From Streptomyces aurantiacus (lineage in GTDB: Bacteria > Actinomycetota > Actinomycetes > Streptomycetales > Streptomycetaceae): DNA of 45,179 bases. The stretch spans positions 1 to 45,179 of the forward strand of contig NZ_LIPP01000053.1 in the NCBI RefSeq assembly GCF_001418335.1, in the 5' to 3' direction. This document shows positions 34,301-40,620 of the stretch, in pieces. The position numbers were made by a program, and so were the translations under genes. How positions within the stretch are numbered: position 1 is the first letter of the stretch; every line of letters starts with the position of its first letter. The notes beneath the pieces were generated by a model that worked only from the letters and a program-made list of their open reading frames with translations, ran no database searches and was not told the origin of the DNA.

Positions 34301-34847
34301 GCAGACGCCGCAGGACAGCGCTCACCGGTTCCTGCCCTCCACCCGCAGCCACGATGGCAGAAGCCAGGGCGCCGAGAGGGTTGGGCCCGGGGGAGAAGGC
34401 AGGCAGGACCGTCCAGCGCCGACCCCGAAGCCGTGGCATCACACCTGCTCTGACCAACGAGGATTTGCCACTGCCGGACGCTCCGACGAGGACCAGGAAT
34501 CGGTCGGCGGGCCGCTGCGACGAGGTGTGCAGCCTGCGCGTCAACTCGGCTGCCTGAGCCTCCCGACCGAAGAAGACCGCCGCCTCGTCCTCCACGAAGG
34601 CGTCAAGGCCCGGGTAGGGCACCCGATCACGCGCCCATTCCACCGGCGGCGGTGCCGGATTCTCCAGCCGATACACGACCACCTGCCCGACCACCATGGC
34701 GACGATCAGCAGACCGATGGCCGGTACGGACGCCTGCTGAATCGCCTGTAACAGCCAGGGCGCGTCGTCCGTACCGGTGGCGTAGTTGGTGGCGATGCCG
34801 AGCAGGCTCGCGACAAGCACCAGCATGATCTGCAGCGCAAGCTGCAT
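31308..34847 (-). CDS. Membrane-anchored nSTAND-type ATPase with 14 WD40 repeats
   Basis: The ATG at 34847 has GAGG six bases upstream (GTG 34859 is an alternative), giving 1179 residues. The N-terminus has two hydrophobic segments (about 2-20 and 42-60), anchoring it in the membrane. A novel-STAND NTPase follows: PYPGLDAFVEDEAAVFFGRE, Walker A GASGSGKSS (about 122-130), Walker B TLLVIDQFEE (about 204-213), then helical arms. From about residue 570 there are 14 WD40 units, each marked by (V/I)AWSPDG-like and DGTxRxWD-like segments, enough for two seven-bladed propellers. STAND proteins are typically sensors that oligomerise on ligand binding, here probably through the propellers. No effector domain (nuclease, TIR, protease) is visible. 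The third-position G/C bias is weaker than in the core genes. A regulatory or conflict role is inference. Confidence 0.88.
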   Translation of the reverse strand: MQLALQIMLVLVASLLGIATNYATGTDDAPWLLQAIQQASVPAIGLLIVAMVVGQVVVYRLENPAPPPVEWARDRVPYPGLDAFVEDEAAVFFGREAQAAELTRRLHTSSQRPADRFLVLVGASGSGKSSLVRAGVMPRLRGRRWTVLPAFSPGPNPLGALASAIVAAGGGQEPVSAVLRRLRQGSGALGSELSRLRDGRFRRTLLVIDQFEEVVTLAGERERAQFLEALRSCVEQDSAIHVLATLRVDFLGRLLGTGHAEVFQHPIAIGTLSRGQLAQVVERPGALVDLSFAPGVVDTIVDETGTDDALPLLAYLLQELYFASGPGQTVTDDMYRRLGGVAGALSRQADHTVADLGPRDGIDVVLRVLLRFVTVQGQEVARRRVPLSELDDRERHIVDAFVDARLLRSGAGGGAPSDQEPYAEVTHEALFRRWAPLRQEVEARVERLRERAELERWAEDWEHSGRSDDYLLTGERLSLAQGWLAALEEAGQTSAPARALVHSSQRRDQAFLRRVSDSIGRHVLVSAETQPERAILLSLTALGECTPTPSARRGLMTALASSHLRIRLDGHTDTVRHIAWSPDGHLLATASRDGTARVFDAGSGQPLFVLPSDGAMVESVAWSPDSSHLATAGRDSVVRIWNAASGEPVRLLTGPVEPGRQVAWSPDGRHIAATWKDCVVRVWEAATATLVHELRGHRDDIWGVAWSPDGTRLASASHDQTAIVWNLETGTAATTLTGHSDFVEGIAWSPDGCSIATGSGDHTARIWDAQSGELRLLLRGHTDYVWNLAWSPDGRMLASASSDQTVRVVSTEDAKVLAVLRGHTDTVWGVAWSPTGARLATSSTDGTGIVWDLRPRGAEQVLTHGHTGPVNQAAWSADEARLATASDDGTVRLWDTATGAPTGRAAQLGDRVWSVAWSPRTDRLALSTNDGIFRVMDESGSVQFEHRGEVVEACAWSPDGNRIATGGHDGTVRIRSTQAGTELQTLTGHQDWVGRIAWSPSGRMLASSSDDRTCRLWDVSESRQLTVLRGHDNYVDDVAWAPDERRVATASGDWTAAVWDVATGRRIDILRGHEGRVRAVAWSPDGGLIATGSDDRTVRVWSSVTFEEIAIVGVHQDKVTSVAWSRDSTRLLTASFDGTARVWSADPDFGRLEADARGRVFRTLSEEERREHLLPLTPS

Positions 34848-34859
34848 ACGATGCCTCAC

Positions 34860-35317
34860 GAAGCAGTCACCGATGCGTCGCCGTTTCCCCGCAGCACCAC
34901 ACTCTCCTCAAAGCCGCCGCAAAACATCATCGACCGTGGCGAAGTGGATCTCAACAGCATGTGACAGAACAAGCCATGGACCTCAGCGTTTGCAACCACC
35001 CAACCGAATACCGTGATTCCAGGAGTTGCTCCGGTGCTTCGGCCCCGTCTTGCACACCGCGTGTCGTAAACGAGGACGAGACTTACGACATCCACTTGTC
35101 CACCTAACCGACCATCTACGACGCCCACCAACTGGCCGGCCCCAACCCGGGCTTGCCGCGGACCTGTTCGACACTCAACGTTTGCCTGCCGGTCCAAGGC
35201 ACCGGCGACGACGCTGGTCATCACGGCCGTGAACTGATCGGCTCGAATTTCGCCCTGGAAAACTACAACTGCTTGTCGCGCTCCTCGTGACGGTCGGCAA
35301 GAAACGAGGCTGGACAC
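34860..35317. other. Gene-poor 458-bp stretch with an inverted repeat
   Basis: No convincing coding sequence: a minus-strand frame of 153 codons spans it, but it has no recognisable domain and weak codon bias. G+C is lower than in the neighbouring core genes. An inverted repeat TGTCGTAA (35062-35069) / TTACGACA (35083-35090) with a 13-base spacer could be a regulator site. The promoters of the STAND-WD40 gene (leftward) and the small membrane protein (rightward) should be here; none is clearly identifiable. Confidence 0.4.
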
Positions 35318-35647
35318 ATGGGCAGGAGCTGGCCTGTGCTCTTCGCGGTCAACGTGGTGCTCGGGATCCCGGGCATCGTGCCGATCTGGCTGGTGTACTA
35401 CTTCGCTGCGAACTGGCCCCTGGCCGGACTCGGCCTCGCCGGCAGGAATCCCACGGAGAATGACGGTGTCCTGCCCTGGCTGCTGCTCGGCGGGCCGGTG
35501 CTCACACTGTTCTTCCTCATGTGGTGGCTGGCCAACCTGCCGCTCCGACGCCGCACGCTCCTGGCGCCGGGGACCTACTGGCTGCTGAGCGTCGCGGCCA
35601 CCACTCTGCCCACGCTCGCCCTCATCACCCTCGGCGTCATCCTCTAG
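35318..35647 (+). CDS. Small multi-pass membrane protein, unknown function
   Basis: This 109-residue protein has about three hydrophobic segments: LFAVNVVLGIPGIVPIWLVY (5-30), LPWLLLGGPVLTLFFLMWW (52-71) and TYWLLSVAATTLPTLALITL (86-105). A basic loop (LPLRRRTLL) before the third suggests positive-inside orientation. The ATG at 35318 follows GAGG by eight bases. I do not recognise a family. It is probably an inner-membrane protein transcribed alone, divergent from the STAND-WD40 gene. Confidence 0.7.
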   Translation: MGRSWPVLFAVNVVLGIPGIVPIWLVYYFAANWPLAGLGLAGRNPTENDGVLPWLLLGGPVLTLFFLMWWLANLPLRRRTLLAPGTYWLLSVAATTLPTLALITLGVIL

Positions 35648-35792
35648 ATGATCAATCCCGAGGGGTCGGCGATCGTAGGCGGCCTGCGTTCAGCGGGTGT
35701 CACCTTTCCCGCCGGTCGTCCGCGTGGGCGCGCACCAACGTGACGTCCGTTTCCTGCCGGCAACCGCCCGTGCGTCGATTCAGCATGGGCCC

Positions 35793-36329
35793 ATGACCAG
35801 ATACACCGTGCTCCCCGTTGACGCGGCCGTCCTGAAGGAACTGCGGGTTCTCGACGACGCGGGCCGTCCCTGCGCCCCGTACATCGCGACCGGCGACGAC
35901 GTGGGCTCTCCGCTGCGCTGCTGTCTGCGCCCCATTACGCTCGGCGAACGGATCGCCCTTGCTTCGTACGCCCCGTTGCGCCGCTGGGCCGCCGCGAGGG
36001 GCGCAGATCCGGGCGCGTACGACGAACAGGGCCCCGTCTTCATCCATGCCGACGACTGCGGCGGGTTCACCCCCGGTGAGAACTACCCCTTCGCTCGGCC
36101 GGGAGCCCTGCGTACCGTGCGCCGCTATGACGCCCGGGGCCATATCGTGGGCGGCCGTCTTCTGGCGATTCCGGCCGACGCCACGGCCGGCTTCGATGCG
36201 GCCTTCGACGATGCGTTCAACGATCCGGACGTGGTGCTCGTACACGTCAGGGCAGTGGAATACGGATGCTTCCACTTCGAGGTGCGTGGTGGGCCACGCC
36301 ACGGCCCCGGAAAAGCAAGAAACCCCTGA
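35793..36329 (+). CDS. DUF1203-like protein
   Basis: From ATG 35793 the protein has 178 residues. It matches DUF1203-type proteins: a short N-terminal strand, CAPYIATGDDVGSPLRCCLR with CRC-like cysteines, ERIALASYAPL, GPVFIHADDCGGF, then the C-terminal DPDVVLVHVRAVEYGCF. The domain is common in actinobacteria and proteobacteria and has no assigned biochemical role. The stop codon (36327-36329) lies inside the terminator hairpin of the convergent tRNA gene, so the two transcripts overlap tail to tail. The longer upstream frame (35697) is not supported by conserved sequence. Confidence 0.82.
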   Translation: MTRYTVLPVDAAVLKELRVLDDAGRPCAPYIATGDDVGSPLRCCLRPITLGERIALASYAPLRRWAAARGADPGAYDEQGPVFIHADDCGGFTPGENYPFARPGALRTVRRYDARGHIVGGRLLAIPADATAGFDAAFDDAFNDPDVVLVHVRAVEYGCFHFEVRGGPRHGPGKARNP

Positions 36330-36341
36330 TCAACAGGGGTC
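36311..36341 (-). terminator. Rho-independent terminator of tRNA-Leu
   Basis: On the minus strand ACCCCTG-TTGAT-CAGGGGT (arms 36334-36340 and 36322-36328) is followed by TTCTTGCTTTT. The seven-pair stem plus T-rich tail lies just downstream of the tRNA 3' end. It overlaps the stop codon of the convergent DUF1203-like gene. Confidence 0.85.
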
Positions 36342-36346
36342 TCAGT

Positions 36347-36434
36347 TGGTGTCCGAGGGGGGACTTGAACCCCCACGCCCGATAAAGGGCACTAGCACCT
36401 CAAGCTAGCGCGTCTGCCATTCCGCCACCCGGAC
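36347..36434 (-). tRNA. tRNA-Leu (GAG anticodon)
   Basis: Read on the minus strand, the 5' end GTCCGGG pairs with CTCGGAC (one G-T pair) to form the acceptor stem. The anticodon arm CTAGC-TTGAGGT-GCTAG gives anticodon GAG, decoding CUC/CUU leucine codons. A long variable arm (GCCCTTTATCGGGC) marks a class II tRNA. The T-arm has GTTCAAGTC, and CCA is encoded (36347-36349). It is followed by a terminator hairpin. No integrase or attachment duplication is seen beside it. Confidence 0.96.
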
Positions 36435-36620
36435 CAGGTGCCTGTCGCGCGGGGTTCCCCTCGCGGCGACGAAGGAAACATTACCAGGCTTTCGAGAGCC
36501 CCCGATCACCGGCCGGCGGGGCGTGAACGGCGTGTGACGGGCGTGGTCCGGCCTTGGGCGGGGAGGACCGTAGAGGGAGGATGAGAGGGACCACCAGCAG
36601 TGACAGTGGGAGGAAGCAGC

Positions 36621-37946
36621 GTGAGCGAGCAGGACACGACCAGGAGCATCAAGGGTGAGGACGAGGTCGTCGACCTCTGCCGCGAGCTGATCCGGATCGA
36701 TACGAGCAACTACGGCGACCACTCGGGCCCCGGTGAGCGCAAGGCCGCCGAGTACGTCGCGGAGAAGCTCGCCGAGGTGGGTCTCGAACCGGAGATCTTC
36801 GAGTCGCACCAGGGCCGCGCCTCGACGGTGGTCAGGATCGAGGGCGAGGACCGCTCGCGGCCCGGACTGCTCATCCACGGCCACACCGACGTCGTACCGG
36901 CGAACGCCCAGGACTGGACGCACCACCCGTTCTCCGGCGAGATCGCCGACGGGTGTGTGTGGGGCCGTGGCGCGGTCGACATGAAGGACATGGACGCGAT
37001 GACCCTCGCGGTCGTACGCGACCGGGTGCGCAGCGGTCGCAAACCTCCCCGGGACCTCGTGCTGGCTTTCCTGGCCGACGAGGAGGCAGGCGGCACGTTC
37101 GGCGCCAAGTACCTCGTCGACAAGCGCCCCGACCTCTTCGAAGGGGTGACGGAGGCGATCGGCGAGGTCGGCGGGTTCTCCTTCACGGTCAACGAGAAAC
37201 TGCGGCTGTATCTGGTGGAGACCGCCCAGAAGGGCATGCACTGGATGAAGCTGACCGTGGACGGCACCGCCGGGCACGGTTCGATGATCCACCGGGACAA
37301 CGCGATCACCGAGCTGTCCGAGGCGGTCGGGCGGCTCGGCCGGCACAAGTTCCCCGTACGCGTGACGAAGACGCTGCGGCACTTCCTGGACGAGCTCGGC
37401 GACGCCCTCGGCACCGAGCTGGACCCGGAGAACATGGACGCGACGCTGGCCAAGCTCGGCGGTATCGCCAAGCTCATCGGCGCCTCACTGCAGAACACCG
37501 CCAACCCGACCCAGCTCGGCGCCGGCTACAAGGTGAACGTGATCCCCGGCCAGGCCACCGCGCACGTCGACGGCCGCTACCTGCCGGGCTACGAGGAGGA
37601 GTTCCTCGCCGACCTGGACCGGATCCTCGGCCCGCAGGTGCGGCGCGAGGACGTGCACGCGGACAAGGCCCTGGAGACCACCTTCGACGGTGCCCTCGTG
37701 GACGCCATGCAGATCGCGCTCTCGGCCGAGGACCCGATCGCCCGAGCCGTCCCCTACATGCTCTCCGCCGGCACCGACGCCAAGTCCTTCGACGACCTCG
37801 GCATCCGCTGCTTCGGCTTCGCCCCGCTGAAGCTGCCGCCGGAGCTGGACTTCGCCGGGATGTTCCACGGCGTCGACGAGCGGGTGCCCGTCGACGCCCT
37901 GCAATTCGGCGTGCGCGTGCTCGACCGCTTCATCGAGGCCTCATGA
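36621..37946 (+). CDS. M20/M25/M40-family metallopeptidase
   Basis: The GTG at 36621 is chosen because GGGAGG lies eight bases upstream; GTG 36600 is the longer alternative. The product is 441 residues. Di-zinc M20 motifs are visible: LLIHGHTDVVP (His, Asp), WGRGAVDMKDMDAM (Asp), FLADEEAGG (catalytic and ligand Glu), and a C-terminal FHGVDERV His. The lid/dimerisation domain is present (KGMHWMKLTVDGTAGHGSM). The family hydrolyses dipeptides, acyl-amino acids or related amides in the cytosol. The gene lies just upstream of the chaplin pair but is separated by a 144-base promoter region, so it is probably a separate transcript. Confidence 0.92.
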   Translation: MSEQDTTRSIKGEDEVVDLCRELIRIDTSNYGDHSGPGERKAAEYVAEKLAEVGLEPEIFESHQGRASTVVRIEGEDRSRPGLLIHGHTDVVPANAQDWTHHPFSGEIADGCVWGRGAVDMKDMDAMTLAVVRDRVRSGRKPPRDLVLAFLADEEAGGTFGAKYLVDKRPDLFEGVTEAIGEVGGFSFTVNEKLRLYLVETAQKGMHWMKLTVDGTAGHGSMIHRDNAITELSEAVGRLGRHKFPVRVTKTLRHFLDELGDALGTELDPENMDATLAKLGGIAKLIGASLQNTANPTQLGAGYKVNVIPGQATAHVDGRYLPGYEEEFLADLDRILGPQVRREDVHADKALETTFDGALVDAMQIALSAEDPIARAVPYMLSAGTDAKSFDDLGIRCFGFAPLKLPPELDFAGMFHGVDERVPVDALQFGVRVLDRFIEAS

Positions 37947-38046
37947 AGCCGGCCCTCCCGTAATCGCCAGCGCGTACGGAGTCGACTGAGAAGAGTGAAT
38001 GCGCTCATAAGCTCGTAGCCCTATTACTCCCTCCTCGTTACTGATG

Positions 38047-38071
38047 ATGTGATCCGCGGCTGGGATCACAT
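38047..38071 (+). promoter_or_regulatory. Inverted repeat in the chpH leader
   Basis: ATGTGATCC (38047-38055) and GGATCACAT (38063-38071) form a perfect nine-base inverted repeat around a seven-base loop. It ends 19 bases before the chpH start and just before a very strong RBS (CAGGAGGAATA). It could be an operator or an mRNA 5' stem that stabilises this highly expressed message. Streptomyces chaplin genes are under the BldN sigma factor; I could not place a convincing promoter upstream. Confidence 0.55.
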
Positions 38072-38090
38072 TTACCAACCAGGAGGAATA

Positions 38091-38324
38091 ATGATCAAGA
38101 AGATCGTCGCCGCTGTGGCTGCCACGGGTGGCCTCGTTCTCGCCGGCGCGGGTGTTGCGGCTGCCGATGCCGGTGCTCAGGGTGCTGCCCTGCACTCTCC
38201 CGGCGTGCTCTCGGGCAACGTCGTCCAGGCGCCCATCCACGTGCCGGTGAACGCCTGTGGCAACACGATCTCTGTGATCGGTGTGCTGAACCCCGCCTTC
38301 GGCAACACCTGCGTCAACGCCTGA
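38091..38324 (+). CDS. chpH: Short chaplin ChpH
   Basis: From ATG 38091, after the consensus RBS AGGAGG, the protein is 77 residues. A Sec signal peptide (KKIVAAVAATGGLVLAGAG...AAAD, cleavage near residue 26) precedes a single chaplin domain: SPGVLSGNVVQAPIHVPVNA, CGNTISVIGVLNPAFGNTC. The two cysteines form the conserved intramolecular disulfide. Short chaplins assemble into amyloid-like rodlets that make aerial hyphae and spores hydrophobic. chpH lies beside the long chaplin chpC, as in S. coelicolor, and is normally one of the two essential, highly expressed short chaplins. Assignment as ChpH rather than ChpE-G rests on this synteny and a double-Cys domain. Confidence 0.92.
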   Translation: MIKKIVAAVAATGGLVLAGAGVAAADAGAQGAALHSPGVLSGNVVQAPIHVPVNACGNTISVIGVLNPAFGNTCVNA

Positions 38325-38387
38325 CGTTGTGCTCATCTCATGAGGGCCTGCCCCAAGGAGGGCCTGCCCCCATGAGGTTCTGAGTCC

Positions 38388-38424
38388 GCGGCCCCGGAGC
38401 GCGCGCCATGCGCTCCGGGGCCGC
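38388..38424 (+). terminator. Strong GC hairpin between chpH and chpC
   Basis: A perfect 15-base stem (38388-38402 with 38410-38424) encloses a seven-base loop; there is no T-run, as is common for Streptomyces terminators. It probably ends the abundant chpH transcript. It is only 36 bases before the chpC start, so it may also attenuate read-through into chpC. A direct repeat AGGGCCTGCCCC occurs just upstream (about 38343-38370). Confidence 0.75.
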
Positions 38425-38460
38425 CGACATTCCGTACGGCTTACGAGGCAGGGAAAAGCT

Positions 38461-39315
38461 ATGCGACAGGTCACCCGCAAAGGCCTGATGACAGTGGCGG
38501 CCGCGACCGGTGTCCTCGCGGCCACCGGCGGTTACGCGCACGCCGACTCGGGGGCGCACGGCACCACCTCGGGCTCCCCGGGCGTACTCTCCGGGAACTC
38601 GGTGGAGGCGCCGGTCAACGTGCCGGTCAACGTCTGCGGCAACACCGTCAACGTGATCGGGCTGCTCAACCCGGCGGTCGGCAACGAGTGTGCCAACAAA
38701 GGCGCCGGCAAGGGGGGCGGCTCCGGCCGCCACGGATCGGGCGGGGGATCGCGGGCCGGCGGGCACACCGACGACTCGTCCGGCGTGGCCTCCGGCAACC
38801 ATGTGCAGATCCCGGTGGACGTGCCGGTCAACGTCTGTGGCAACAGCATCTCCGTCGGCGGTGTCGGCAACGCGGCCACGGGCAACGCCTGCGGGAACGC
38901 CGGCGGCGGGCATGGGGCGACACCCCCCGGCGGCGGCGAGGAGCCGAACCCTCCGGGCGGGCCGGGAGAACCCGGCCGGCCGGGCCGGCCAAATCAGCCG
39001 GGCCGGCCAAATCAGCCGGGCCGGCCAAATCAGCCGGGCCAGCCAAATCTGCCAGGTCAGCCAGGTCAGCCAGGTCAGCCGGGTCAGCCGGGTCAGCCGG
39101 GCGAACAGGGTCGGCCCGGTGGGAGTACCGGGAGCGGAAACGCGGGTGGCTCGCACGCGAACGACGCGGGAACCCAGGCCGTCGGCCAGTCCGACGGCTT
39201 CGCGTATCTCGCACGGACCGGCAGCGGCCTGCCGCTCGGCCTCGCGCTGCCGGTGGGTGCGGGCTCGCTTCTGGCGGGCGCCGTGCTCTACCGCAAGGCG
39301 CGTGCCACAGCGTGA
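38461..39315 (+). CDS. chpC: Long chaplin ChpC with sortase signal
   Basis: The protein is 284 residues, with a signal peptide (KGLMTVAAATGVLAATGGYAHA). Two chaplin domains follow, each with SGNxVxxPVxVPVNVCGN and a second Cys (about 36-80 and 105-148), separated by a Gly/Ser/His-rich linker. A Pro/Gly/Asn/Gln repeat stalk (residues about 175-213) follows. The C-terminus has the sorting signal LARTG (250-254), a hydrophobic helix and YRKARATA, matching the LAxTG motif of class E sortases. It is therefore covalently attached to peptidoglycan and displays two chaplin units to nucleate or anchor the rodlet layer. The stalk length is encoded by tandem repeats and may vary between strains. Confidence 0.93.
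   Translation: MRQVTRKGLMTVAAATGVLAATGGYAHADSGAHGTTSGSPGVLSGNSVEAPVNVPVNVCGNTVNVIGLLNPAVGNECANKGAGKGGGSGRHGSGGGSRAGGHTDDSSGVASGNHVQIPVDVPVNVCGNSISVGGVGNAATGNACGNAGGGHGATPPGGGEEPNPPGGPGEPGRPGRPNQPGRPNQPGRPNQPGQPNLPGQPGQPGQPGQPGQPGEQGRPGGSTGSGNAGGSHANDAGTQAVGQSDGFAYLARTGSGLPLGLALPVGAGSLLAGAVLYRKARATA
38983..39099 (+). repeat. In-frame tandem repeats encoding the ChpC stalk
   Basis: Three exact copies of an 18-base unit beginning GGCCGGCCAAATCAG (38983-39000, 39001-39018, 39019-39036) are followed by a degenerate fourth. Then come five copies of a nine-base GGTCAGCC(A/G) unit (39055-39099). They encode GRPNQP and GQP units. Unit lengths are multiples of three, so slippage would change stalk length without breaking the frame. 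Confidence 0.9.
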
Positions 39316-39458
39316 GTCGGCGACGCCATAACTACCCAAATCGGGCGATGGTGTGACAAATAACCATGGAGTGAAGAGCTTCGCCCTCGCGGCAGGTCGA
39401 CAGGTCGAACGGAGCGGGCCCGCACACGCGGAGCCCACCCCGTTTCAGCCGTCCCGCG

Positions 39459-39647
39459 TCACCAGGTGGCCCGCACCTGGCGGATGATCCGTCGGCGCAA
39501 CCGCACCCTGCGGCTGCCGTCGGTGTGCAGGCTGAGGCGGTCCAACTCCCAGTGTCCGTACTCCGCATGGTCCGTCAGCAGGCGCGTTGCTTCCTTGCGG
39601 GAGACCCCGCGCGGCACATACACGTTGACAAATTCGTATTCCGGCAT
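39459..39647 (-). CDS. DUF5703 small conserved protein
   Basis: This 62-residue protein starts at ATG 39647. The pattern PEYEFVNVYVPRGVSRKEAT, LLTDHAEYGHWELDRL and RVRLRRRIIRQVRA matches DUF5703, a small actinobacterial family of unknown function. It is basic at the C-terminus and has no membrane segment. It is divergent from the acidic hypothetical gene starting at 39695, with only 47 bases between the starts, so the two share a compact promoter region. A conserved core-genome gene is likely. Confidence 0.85.
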   Translation of the reverse strand: MPEYEFVNVYVPRGVSRKEATRLLTDHAEYGHWELDRLSLHTDGSRRVRLRRRIIRQVRATW

Positions 39648-39694
39648 CGCATCTATTGTGCGTGCGGAGGCCCTGTACGGATAGCGTCTGCACT

Positions 39695-40444
39695 ATGTCT
39701 GATGCTGCGCAGCCCACCGCTGCCGAGGTACGAGCCGCCGCCGAGGCGGTCAAGACCGCGCTCGACCGCCACCTGGCGGCGGTCGAGCGCAGGTCGGGTG
39801 AGGACGACCCGGCCGTCTACGAGGCGTTCAACGAGTTGGCGGCGGCCGCCGAGGAGTACGACGAGCTCCTCTACGACCGCTACGACGAGGTCACCCCCTT
39901 CGAGATCCCCGGCTCGGACGACTCCCTGCCGCCGTACACCGGGCCGGAGGAGCCCAACGCGCTGAGCGTGCTGATCCGCCGGGACTACGTGGTGGTGGAG
40001 CCGCAGCGGCTGCTGGCACAGGCCCAGCGGGTCGAGGCCGTGGAGGAGTCCGGGGCCGTGACGGCGGGCTTCGACGCCGCGTCCGGGACCGTGCACGGTG
40101 CGCTCGGTGTCCTCTTCGGCGAGTTCGAGGCCGACGAGATCGCCTCCCGGCACAAGGAGTTCGGCCTGGAGGAGGGCGACTCGACGCTGTGGGTGACCGC
40201 ATCGGACGAACCGGCAGAGCCGGGGGAGTGGCTGGAGGCCCCGTTCGACCAGGCCGACACTCACCAGGTGGTGTGCCGCTTCGACGTCAGCGCGGTCTTC
40301 GACGACGATGCCGATGACGACATCGATGACGACATCGAGGCTGGGACCCTGGCAGAGATCGGGGTGGAGGACGCCGTCGGGCCGGAACGCGGAGGCCGGC
40401 GCGGCGAGGACGCGGACCGGGCGGCGCAGGACGCGGATCGCTGA
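39695..40444 (+). CDS. Conserved acidic hypothetical protein
   Basis: From ATG 39695 the protein has 249 residues. I do not recognise a characterised family, but the sequence reads like a conserved actinomycete protein. Residues 1-65 form a charged helical bundle (AVKTALDRHLAAVERRSGE, VYEAFNELAAAAEEYDELLY). The next segment, LSVLIRRDYVVVEPQRLLAQ, begins an alpha/beta region up to about 205. The C-terminus is very acidic (DDDADDDIDDDIEA) and ends in a charged RGGRRGEDADRAAQDADR tail. No signal peptide or membrane helix is present. It is divergent from the DUF5703 gene and convergent with the RecD-like gene. Confidence 0.75.
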   Translation: MSDAAQPTAAEVRAAAEAVKTALDRHLAAVERRSGEDDPAVYEAFNELAAAAEEYDELLYDRYDEVTPFEIPGSDDSLPPYTGPEEPNALSVLIRRDYVVVEPQRLLAQAQRVEAVEESGAVTAGFDAASGTVHGALGVLFGEFEADEIASRHKEFGLEEGDSTLWVTASDEPAEPGEWLEAPFDQADTHQVVCRFDVSAVFDDDADDDIDDDIEAGTLAEIGVEDAVGPERGGRRGEDADRAAQDADR

Positions 40445-40462
40445 CGGATCACCGGTACCTAT

Positions 40463-40485
40463 GGCCCGCAGGTCACCTGCGGGCC
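40463..40485. terminator. Palindromic hairpin between convergent genes
   Basis: GGCCCGCAGGT-C-ACCTGCGGGCC is a perfect palindrome of 11-base arms around one base, 18 bases after the stop of the acidic hypothetical gene. It is symmetric, so it could stop transcription from both sides. No T-run is present. Confidence 0.7.
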
Positions 40486-40513
40486 GCTGGGGCCTGTGGT
40501 CCGCTGAGACCTA

Positions 40514-40555
40514 CGGTGGCGGGCGTCGGGCCGATGAGCCCGGTGCCCGCCACCG
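40514..40555. terminator. Second, longer hairpin between convergent genes
   Basis: CGGTGGCGGGC (40514-40524) pairs with GCCCGCCACCG (40545-40555), and inside it CGGGC pairs with GCCCG around a six-base loop, with a GT/GT internal mismatch. This very stable stem lies between the acidic hypothetical and RecD-like genes and probably ends the latter's transcript. Confidence 0.7.
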
Positions 40556-40581
40556 GCGCGTTCGCGGCGGCGGAACTCCGC

Positions 40582-40617
40582 CGGTACGGCCGCCGCGGTA
40601 CGGCCGCTCCGGTACGG
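40582..40617. repeat. 14-bp tandem repeat CGGTACGGCCGC
   Basis: CGGTACGGCCGC occurs at 40582-40593 and 40596-40607, with a partial copy (CGGTACGG) at 40610-40617; the period is 14 bases. It abuts the stop codon of the RecD-like gene. Function is unknown. Confidence 0.7.
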
Positions 40618-40620
40618 GGC

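Noticed and set aside
34856..35317. 153-codon minus-strand frame in the gene-poor spacer
   Set aside because: No recognisable domain, poor third-position bias, no good RBS, and it would run directly into the STAND gene start; not annotated as a gene.
36347..36434. tRNA-Leu as an integration site for a mobile element
   Set aside because: No integrase, excisionase or duplicated tRNA 3' end is visible nearby.
37959..37990. BldN-type promoter upstream of chpH (CGTAAT followed by GTCGAC)
   Set aside because: The spacing is about right but the -10 element does not match well enough to the consensus I know; left unannotated.
38983..39099. CRISPR-like array
   Set aside because: Units are contiguous 18- and 9-base repeats without spacers, in frame within chpC.
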